Assembly: GCF_963583255.1 (NCBI RefSeq)
Contig: NC_084806.1
Span: forward strand, 24,827,735 to 24,891,734
DNA from: Pyrus communis
Lineage: Eukaryota > Streptophyta > Magnoliopsida > Rosales > Rosaceae
DNA: 64,000 nucleotides
Direction of reading: 5' to 3'
Shown: in pieces, positions 55,694 through 64,000 of the stretch
Position numbering within the stretch: position 1 is the stretch's first letter
How the letters are laid out: each line of letters opens with the position of its first letter
Notes under the pieces: model-generated
The model's input: only the letters and a program-made list of their open reading frames with translations
What the model was told of the DNA's origin: nothing
The model's database searches: none
Made by a program: the position numbers and the translations under genes

Positions 55694-56665
55694 TTCCAGC
55701 ATCAAACCCACTGCCGCACTCACTATCTATTACCACACCTCTGTTGATTTACACCAACTAGGACGCAATCGATGTTCATGTTGCTCGCTGCACTTATACG
55801 GAAGGAAGAAAAAAAAATGAAAAAGGAAAGTGCTAGTTTTGCATGAATTGAAGAAGGAAATGAAGGGAAAAAAGAAGAAGGAATTTGTGGTTTTGTTGGG
55901 GCCTACATGTTACTATTATTGAGCTTGTGTTTGGAGTTTGTTATTGCCTACTCACTCGAGTGCTTGGACTGGTGACTGCTTGAGTGACATTGTCCGAGTT
56001 ATCATTTACATGGTGATAAGTTGGATCATTTGTTTGTTTGTTTGTTTGTTGCAATTAGGATTCACGAATCCCATTCGTTTAGTGATGGTTCTTTTTTCTT
56101 GTCTTTTAAGTATGTGCTGTCGAAATTTGTTGGTTAATTAGTTTGCTTGCTTGTCTTGTCAACCTAACGGAACTTGCCTCGTCCGCCTAACTGAACTTGT
56201 TTTGTCCACCTAACAAAGATTGTCTTGTCATGTTCGCCTAATACAGCTTGTCTTGTCTTGTCCACCTAATAGAGCTTGCATTCGCATTTGCTTGTTGACA
56301 ACTCATAGCATGTACCGCCATGAGTTTGATGAGGCATGTTGGAAAATATTAATATTTAGGACCATTTTATTGTTAGTTTTAAGCCCAGCCTATTAGAATT
56401 AGGTTTTCATTTAGAGACTAGGGTTTAGTTTATTATAAATAGGATGTTTGTTATTCACCTCTAAACAAGCTAGTTACAATGTAGTTTTATGGATTATGTA
56501 GCTGTCTCAACGAGTTTGTAGTATTTCTTTACCTTCAATTGATAGAATAATATTTTATAGTCCATTTGTTTGTTGGTCATGTACTCTCCCTAAAGTTGCA
56601 CACTATGAAGACCTGTATTTAAAAAAAGTATTTATTTAATAATTATATCGTTAAAATATGATTAA
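55694..56665. other. Intergenic with short repeats, possible LTR fragment
   Basis: No gene. A (TTTG)n tract lies at about 56029-56052. A stretch starting TGTTGGAAAATATTAAT at 56338 with a TATA-like TTATAAATAGG could be part of an LTR, but no partner or target duplication was found. Confidence 0.45.
56148..56270. repeat. 23-bp minisatellite, five copies
   Basis: Units of 23-27 bp with consensus CTTGTCTTGTCCACCTAACAGAG. Confidence 0.85.
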
Positions 56666-57289
56666 TGTTGTAGGCATAATTTACTAAACAATTATGGAGG
56701 CCAGAGAGAGGGGGTGTAGCACATAGAGAGAGAAGAGAGAGATGTGTAATTGTGAGGTGTGTTTTATTCTACCCCATTGTGCCTTTATTTATAATAGCAG
56801 GGAAGGTTAATTCCTTACCTTTTTAGGATTACAACTCGAATAGGATAATATCTAACCCTAGAGAATATTCCAAGATATCCCTAGATACACTAGGATTTAC
56901 ACAATCATATTCCTAATATAATAGGACTGCAACACTCCTCCTTGAGTGTGTAAATACTCAACTAAATGGCGCATCCAGTCTTTAGTGACGAAGTAGATCA
57001 GTTGATGAAGTTGTCAGCACAATGAGCGAATGCGAATCTCAAATCAACGAAAGAATGCATAAAAGGTAAAACTCACAAAACCTCACTATGGTAAAACCCA
57101 AGTTAGGAGAAAAACCTATATGATAAGGAGAAAAGTGAGAAGTTGCATTAAGTAAAAACTATACGTCTTATGGATGCAAGTTGAAGAGCTCACAAGGGTA
57201 TAACCAGCCTAGGATGGGTGCCTCGTCAAAACCTAGTTAGGTAGCAAAAACCCTGAGGGAAAAATGCTCATAATCATAGGGGAAAAAAG

Positions 57290-60200
57290 TACATCAAGAT
57301 CAAGTGAGTATACTTCTGAGTTTGACAGAACTTCCAAATAAGAACTACAAGTATTGCATATGAATAGTTAGGCATACCAATTCCTCGAACAAGTTTCTGG
57401 AAGGTTGACTTCGACAGTGATGTCATGTAAAGGTCGGCAAGGTTGTCTGGGATCGGCTTGCATAACTTCAATCTCCTGATGTTTTGCTGATGTAGACGCA
57501 ATAAGTCTTGGCGTTGACTTCATTGATGTATCATGTCTAGGCCGAGTTGATACATGCGTCATAATCTTCATGGATCGTCGTCGAGACTCAATGATAAATA
57601 TGCTCAACAAGAACTCTTAACCATGTCTCAGGTGTGGCGTGGTGAAGTGAGGTGAGTCTTGGAATGATTCGAAGATTTTGCAACTAAGGTCATATCATGG
57701 AACTCCAAGATATTGCGATATCCCTTAACAATAAAGACATAACCATTCGGGGATTTTGCCTTGTGCGGGTTTGATAAGTAACCAGCATCAGCATAATAAC
57801 AAGGTAAGCATCATTCAGATGATCAAGGGGTTGGATCCGCTCAAGGTGCGTTGGGATTTTCCCAAATTTGTAGTACCTTCAAGGTACGTCTTTAATACCA
57901 ATTCAGTGGTTGCGTGTAGGTGCAGTGCTATATCTTTACCAATAGATCAACAACGAAGGAGATGTCCTATCTAACAAATGACCTAAGTATAATGAAGCCC
58001 AAAGTTGAACTTAGATATGGAATTTCGGATTCCATAACCTCTTCAAGAGTCTCATTTGCATATAGGGTATGGAATATCATAGGTATACTCAAAGGTAACA
58101 CCTTTAGGGTGTAGTTTGACTAGTAGACCAAAGTACTGTCAAAATAATGCTTCAACTTAAGGTCAAGGCATAAACGAGTTTTCCCAAGATCATTCATCAT
58201 CTCAAATTCCATCCTCAGGTACGAGACAATTTTCTCAAGCTCTTCTAGGGTCTTAGTGAGATTCATGTCAACGACATAAACTATAACTCTAGCAATTCAG
58301 AATAAGATTTCATAGTTTAACATGCAAGAGCATTCATTCATATCCCTGACTGATCAAACAATCACTTAGATGGGTATACCACATCCGCCAAATTGCTTTA
58401 ATCCGTAAGTGAACGCCTTAAACAATTTAAGAGGGTGTTTCATGGTTTGGAACTATTTGAGCCAGTCCATGTAATTCTTCGGGAACTTACATGTCAAACT
58501 TCGTATCAATAACCCCGTGGAGAAACACTAACCATATTTCATAATGTTGTAAGGCGTGCATCATATCGCACTATTTCATTCATCTCATTATGCTTCCTTT
58601 CCCACTTGTAACACAACAGGGTTACCTAAGGCCGCATAGGAACGATAGGTCTAAAACCCATTTTCGTAAGGAATTTTAACTTGGGTTGTAATTTCGGTTG
58701 TTTAATCAGTTTTACGTTGTCACTTAGTCAACGAAACACGGTTCAATATCGTCGCTTTTAATTTATGTTGGCAACTACCATATAAGTGAAAACATCATCG
58801 ATGGTGATCTTATTTCAATTCCATTAACTCATCTAAACTAGTATACTGGACCAAGAACTTCAAGTCTCGGGAGTAATCGGATTAATCTCATAAGATGGAA
58901 GTGATTTAAGACGACAATATGGATTCAATGTTATGTCGTGACCTTTCTCTTCCAGGGAAGTGAATCCTATGAACCAAGTGATTTGTCGTGTTCCAGGCCA
59001 AGACTGATTGTTTGGCTATCCGTCAGTGTACTGGACCGTCCAACATGGGCGTCCAAACCGTCCAATAGGGGTGGTACACCCTTCGGGGATGTTGACTCGA
59101 CGTCCGTTAAGCACGTCTATCCTTGCAGGTATGTTTGCAGTTGGTATACGATCTTGTCACTTTAGCTTGATCAGAGGAATACGTCTGAAGCAACATTCTG
59201 AAAGCTAGAACACATCACACTTACTTATCACACTTGCGTGGTAAGGGGATCGAGATAAGACATAGTGGGCAACGTCCACGTAAATTTGCATCGTTCTATA
59301 GGAACGTTGACGTTTTTATCTCCCCCTAATGATGGGACGATTCTCTTATTGAAGTGATAATCAACAAATAAGCAGTAAAGAGATCGCATGCTTCGGCTTT
59401 AAGAGAGCTAGTGTGAAGGAGAATCATAATCGACAAAGATTCACATAATTCTTTGAGGACCCATAATGGTACGTTGCAGCGGCGCAACTTGGCACATGGA
59501 ATCCACACCCAAAATGCATAAATACGAAGCGTCAGGTTCGTACCTAATAACCAACTGTAATGTCAAATAGGTTGGGTGGCAATGGGCCTTAAGGCAGACC
59601 AACATAGCTGCGTACAAGATTGCATAGCCCTAGGTAGAAGCCAAAAACTTGTTACGTTAACCAAGGTCTGGGCGATCATTTAAATTGCACTTTATGATCA
59701 CTATGAGATGCTATTTAGGGTGAACATGTGAATTTAATGTTCAATTATAAACCCAAAAAACATGCAATACTTTATCGAAAACTGTCGATATAAACTCTTT
59801 GGCATTATCCAGTCTCCCGGACTTAAAGGAAAAAGTAGGATAGTGAAACATTAAAATCGACCAGGAGGTTTAGCAACAATGTGTATGGACAAACATGTGA
59901 CCAGTTTATCGATTCATCAACCAAAACCATAAGTATTTATATGGTCCGCATTTTGGTTGGATTAGTCCACATATATTCCCTTGAATCCACTGTGAAAGAG
60001 GGTGATTTCGTATCTTTGCTAGGGATGATGTAGAAAATCAATTTCCCCAATGAGAAGGCTTGGCAAAGTGTGCTTGTAGGCACAAGATCCTTACTTTGGG
60101 TAAGGAGATGTGTTGTAGAATTGTTGGACCTAAGTGTCCCAAAAGGTCGTGCTAGAATAAGTAAACTGCTCAATCACCTGGCTCCAGGCCGGCCACATGT

Positions 60201-60340
60201 GGCATGTTCCCAGTTGGGAGGCATCCCATTGGCTCCAAACCAAAGCTTCAGGCTTATTTTGAGGCGGTGCAAAGATATTTCATTCTATTTTCTTCAGTGG
60301 TTTCATTCATGATCATTGTCATCTTGAATATCCTTAAGAC
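57290..60340 (-). pseudogene. Copia integrase, reverse transcriptase and RNase H (degraded)
   Basis: RNase H: DNLADLYMTSLSKSTFQKLV (57400-57450 region) and YADAGYLSNPHKAKS (about 57752-57797). RT: YVVDMNL (about 58258-58278) where YVDDM is expected, so the first catalytic Asp is Val. MEFEMMNDLGKTRLCLDLKL and LVY*SNYTLKVL follow. Integrase: GGDKNVNVPIERCKFTW (about 59280-59335) and FKGIYVDQSNQNADHIN near 59940-60000. Stops and frame changes are dense throughout. Confidence 0.8.
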
Positions 60341-61617
60341 TGATAAATCATATATTTCATGCATTTATACCATCCATTTCTAGTCTCTTTGTGATGTTTT
60401 TTTTGTTAAACTGGTTGCATTTTACCTTATTTTGTGTTTGTGTGTAGTTACTTGTACTTTAGGACCAATTTGAAGGCAAAAGAAGTGAAACATGCCTATT
60501 TTGAAGCCCAAATAAAGAATCCATGACGAATCTGGCTTGTTAGAAGACCAGGAATAGAATGGGATATCTAGCCTGATTTGGAGGTGCCAAATAAGGCAAA
60601 AACATGCAAAATAAAGGCTAAGTTGCTGGGATCACTTTAGAATATCTTACAGCCCCATTTAGCATATAAATACTAGAGTTTCAGATCAGTTTTACAGAAG
60701 CTCCCCCTTGAGGGCACCCAGAGCTTTCTCTCTTCTCTTTCTTTAGCCTTTCTTCTAGAAACAAAACCCTATTTCCCTTCACCATTCGCTGCCACCAAAG
60801 AAACCTGCAGCAATTCTGTTCTTGGAGAAGTTCAACATCAGAATTGCTTCAAGGGGTTTTCTTCTATGAACTTTAATTTCAATCATGTTGTGTAATCAAG
60901 TTCATAGCTGGGGAATTTAATGTAGCCTTGCAAACCTACTCTATGTTATTAATCTAAAGTATACAAATTACCAATTTGTGTTCTTGTTTCATTCACTGAT
61001 TTTATAATATAATTTGTTTGTTAATCTTAATGTTTCATCACCATTAGAGCTGTTTATGAATTATTTGATCAAGGTTATAATACAAATCATGCTTAATCTT
61101 GGTAGACATGTGAATGATTGAAGAAACTGCTATGCATACATCCTGCCATGTGATTTCTTTGGTTCTTTGAAGATTTCTTGTTCTTAATGGATTCTTGCTT
61201 GCTAATCTACGTTGAACATCATAACTAGGTTGCAGATGAGGAGTACTTGATCACAACCACACATCAAAATGATGATCATAAATAAGTAAAACAAACCCTA
61301 GTTGTAGATTGGAGAGTTGAATGCTTTTTGACTTAATTTTCATGGAATTAACTTGTAATGGTGAAATCGGTATCCCTAGTTTTGTTCCCATCATTTCTAA
61401 ATCAATCTATCATTCATCTTTATCTTGTCTTGCATTTTAAGTTACTTTAGCTTTCAAAACAAAAATCTAAATTCAGTTTTCATTTTTCATTTTCATTGCT
61501 TAATTAGGGTTCACATAAGGCTAGTAATTTGTAGAGTTATAATCAGTTCATGTGGTTTGACACCCTTACTTGTGCCATTATACTATCCTTATATTTTCAC
61601 TTGAAAGGAACACAACA
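60341..61617 (+). mobile_element. Solo LTR inserted in copia element
   Basis: 1,277 bp starting TGATAAATCA and ending ACACAACA, with a TATA-like CATATAAATACT near 60663. Flanks AAGAC (60336-60340) and AAGAT (61618-61622) fit a 5-bp duplication with one change. Removing it rejoins copia sequence reading LYSPRSGRTSLNLKDI on the minus strand. The TGATA start and T-rich style resemble Athila/Tat-type LTRs. No internal domain. Confidence 0.85.
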
Positions 61618-61830
61618 AAGATTCAACGAAGTTCTTCCGGAACGAGGAGAATATAAGGTCTCTGACATGGTAATTTAGTACCATTCATGCAATGAGGAGC
61701 GTGCCAATTCTCTTAATCAAGTTGGAAAGACCTGAAGTCATTGCTAGCGATGTGATTTAGGTGTAAAGTTAGTGTGCGTAGTATCGTATTCATCTAGACA
61801 ACTAACTTTCCCACATTCGTACCTAATCAC
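61618..61830 (-). pseudogene. Copia protease remnant
   Basis: On the minus strand, CLDEYDTTHTNF (about 61770) corresponds to the C.VDSATTHT active-site region of this copia family, followed by SETLYSPRSGRTSLNL leading up to the solo LTR insertion. Confidence 0.6.
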
Positions 61831-63540
61831 GTGTTTAATTGAATTCAGTCACATGTATACAAGAAACATGATTCAATTAACTCGTATTTGAGGACAATAT
61901 CACTAAGATTATCCATAATGAAAAACAAACACCAAACTTGAATCCAAGAACATGGAAAAATGTTCACAAAGTAAGCCAAAGTTACTAAGAGGATTCAGCT
62001 AACAAGGCCATTCATGTCAAAATTCTGCTCTTCCAACGGTGTTTGGTGGAGCAAAATCAATCTCACATATTGACTACGAGAATGATACTCCTCAACGACA
62101 TTGGTAGAGGCATAAACAAGTGCATGACCAATGATCTATTCCATCAAGACAAAAGTAGATTCTGCAGGGTTGAGGTTTGGAAATATTATCCCTTATTCTT
62201 GAAGTGTTAGGTCTTAGGTACCAAGGATCATGCTTTAGGCTTGATGCTACACCCTGGCAGGCCCTGATTCTACCATATGTTGTAAAAAACAAACTCAAAA
62301 TTGGATTGTGAAAGAGACATACCCAGACTTGGGTTTGGTAGGCTCCAGCTAAAGCTGAAGCTGGAAAGGTTTGTTAGGTAGGCTTCTGTCGAAACAGAGC
62401 AGTACCGTTCAGTGAACCTCTGCTGAAGCAAAACATGCCCATCGGTGCATCCCTGCCGAAACAAGGCACCACCATTCGATAGGCTTTGACCGAACTAGGT
62501 TAAGCTATTCGGTAGACTCCAGCCAAACTGGGACTATACCGTTCGGTAGAATCCAGCCGAAGCTAGGTCCTTACCTTTCTTTCACGTTTATGGTAATAAT
62601 CAGATCCGAGAATGTGGTAAACTTCCACTTTCTACACTGCTGCTTCAGGAGCGAGTTAGAAACATGAAAGGATGAGAAAAAGTATTATTCAGTCAAAATT
62701 CGATCGGATTAATAAACTTCAGAATTGTACTCATTCATGGACGTAATCATGGTGTGCTTCAGGCAATATCTCTCATGATTAGACGGTCCATAGAAGTGAA
62801 CCAAAGAGCCATGGAATCCTCGTTTGGAAGGTATTTTTGTTTATAATGCTTCTGGCATAAGTCTTCGAATGAAGATCATGACGAAGGCTTATTCAGCTTT
62901 TTCATGCCATTGTTGGCTTCAATGGTTTCTTAGCTTCTTGATAGTCAAGTGGAGATTACGTCTTGTACCCACATAAAGTGGTTTCTGTTAGAAACATCCA
63001 AATCAGTGAGATCGAACTTGTGATGGTTGGACAATCCACTAAATGGAGGGAACAAGATTGTGAATAGTGTTATTGGAATGAATAATCCATAAGAATCAAA
63101 GTTAGAACATTCGAGTTCTAAGACATGGTTTTCATGAAAAACGTCGAATTTTCATGGGTGTATTTGTTTTATGAAAACTTTGGGTTTCAAAGGCACTAAA
63201 TTTGAAACTACAGGTTCAATTTAGTTTACGAATGTGTAGTTCATAAAAGAGAGGTTCCTACAAGAACACATAATACAATATGCTGATTTAAGTGTTAGTG
63301 CTTCAGGACTACGAAAGGATGTTAACAATTCAAAGAAGAGAAATAAATTATTGAATTGTTAATGTCCAAAAGTGATCTTCAGGTCAATAATTCTAGATTT
63401 CTTGTCAGATTAAGGGATTGTTGGTCACTTTTAATTAATTCAATAGATTAGGACCATTTAGGGTCGATCGTGGAACCAAAATAATGACGTTCATGTCATA
63501 TTAGCTTTGATTGGCGATGGGCTAAGTGACAAGTGTATTA
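61831..63540 (-). other. Probable copia gag/leader region, not readable
   Basis: By position this should hold gag and the leader of the copia element. I could not recover a convincing gag domain or zinc knuckle. Confidence 0.35.
62335..62572. repeat. 33-34-bp degenerate tandem array, about seven copies
   Basis: Units such as TTCGGTAGACTCCAGCCAAA plus about 14 bp, each with a TTCGGTAG-like start and a CCGAA core. The period is 33-34 bp. Confidence 0.8.
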
Positions 63541-63559
63541 AAGCTTAATTAGCGTTAAC

Positions 63560-64000
63560 CAAAATACCCCAAAAATTAAATGGGTATGATTTATAACGCG
63601 GGAATGCCAAAAATTGGCATTGGGTCGAAAAAGGGTTGCTGCCCAGCCTTATTTGGGTTGGTTGCAGTCCACGGACATGCCCTATAGCACGACTGCAAGC
63701 CTTATAGGCCTTAAGGATGCTACGGGCCTTAAGGTCGTGGGTCTGGGGTAAGCCCAACAACAAGGGATGCTAGTTTGGGCCAAAACAGGGCATAAAGGTA
63801 GAGGCCCAGCACGTGGCTGGTCTGGGTGTGTGAGAAAGCCCAGTAGAAGCTGGCTTTTGGATTTTAGGCCAGGGGGAAGGCAAGCCCAGCAACATAGGTT
63901 ACTGGCGAGTTGGGCCGAAGGCTTGGGCAAAGCCTTACAGGCTTCTAGCTTGTTGCAAGCAGGCATGGGCTTGAGGACGAAGGCCCATCAACATAAGGTT
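63560..64000. other. GCCCA-rich, GC-rich end of window
   Basis: GC-richer stretch full of GCCCA/GGCCTT words, similar in style to 43010-43450. Two overlapping minus-strand frames here show no domain. Confidence 0.4.

Larger units (their letters stand above)
56666..64000 (-). mobile_element. Copia retrotransposon, degraded, extends past window end
   Basis: Minus-strand element. 3' LTR at 56666-56934 (269 bp, TGTTGTAGG...ACTGCAACA) with the polypurine tract complement CTCCTCCTTGAGTG next to it. RNase H, RT, integrase and protease remnants follow in reverse order at increasing coordinates. A solo LTR interrupts it at 60341-61617. The 5' LTR is not in the window. Confidence 0.8.

Overview
The window reads as plant nuclear DNA: AT-rich intergenic sequence, introns and TATA boxes of plant type, long-terminal-repeat (LTR) retrotransposons with tRNA-Met and tRNA-Asp primer sites, a Cassandra TRIM, hAT and Mutator-type miniature elements, and two RING-H2 genes of the plant-specific ATL family. 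The repeat mix suits a woody eudicot, most likely Rosaceae of the apple/pear type, but that lineage call is inference. No bacterial-type operon, CRISPR array, rRNA or tRNA gene is visible.

Layout. 1-2320: 3' end of a Ty3/gypsy element (polyprotein tail, polypurine tract, 2.0-kb LTR). 2963-7931: complete but decayed Ty1/copia element on the minus strand. 8492-9873: a hAT-type miniature element followed by an internally deleted hAT transposase gene. 10431-16925: a patchwork of retrotransposon pieces. 16931-26006: a very young, complete, non-autonomous Athila-like element with 1,864-bp LTRs, a tRNA-Asp primer site, a condensed gag-like ORF and an antisense, apparently intron-containing coiled-coil gene. 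26445-28568: a solo LTR of the same family as the LTR at 325-2320, with a perfect 5-bp target duplication.

29.5-36 kb is the gene island. It holds an ATL13/46/47-like gene (30320-31537, C-terminus apparently frameshifted) and an ATL56-like gene (35083-35709). Small DNA transposons with clear target duplications lie between them (hAT 32450-33302, MULE-type MITE 34016-34516). Both genes should encode membrane-anchored E3 ubiquitin ligases.

36-48 kb: LTR fragments, a 34-bp minisatellite (39642-40142), a Cassandra element (41513-42173) carrying 5S-like sequence, and a non-coding LARD-like element (42190-46022) with a two-level tandem array. 48262-53822: a chromovirus with lost catalytic residues and an exact 96-bp tandem duplication in integrase. 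53970-55693: 5' part of a copia element. 56666 to the window end: a degraded copia element on the minus strand, split at 60341-61617 by a solo LTR.

The most unusual item is the Athila-like element, which has near-identical LTRs, no pol genes, and an antisense gene cassette with its own candidate intron, TATA box and poly(A) signal. Apart from the two ATL genes, essentially all recognisable coding sequence is transposon-derived and mostly broken.
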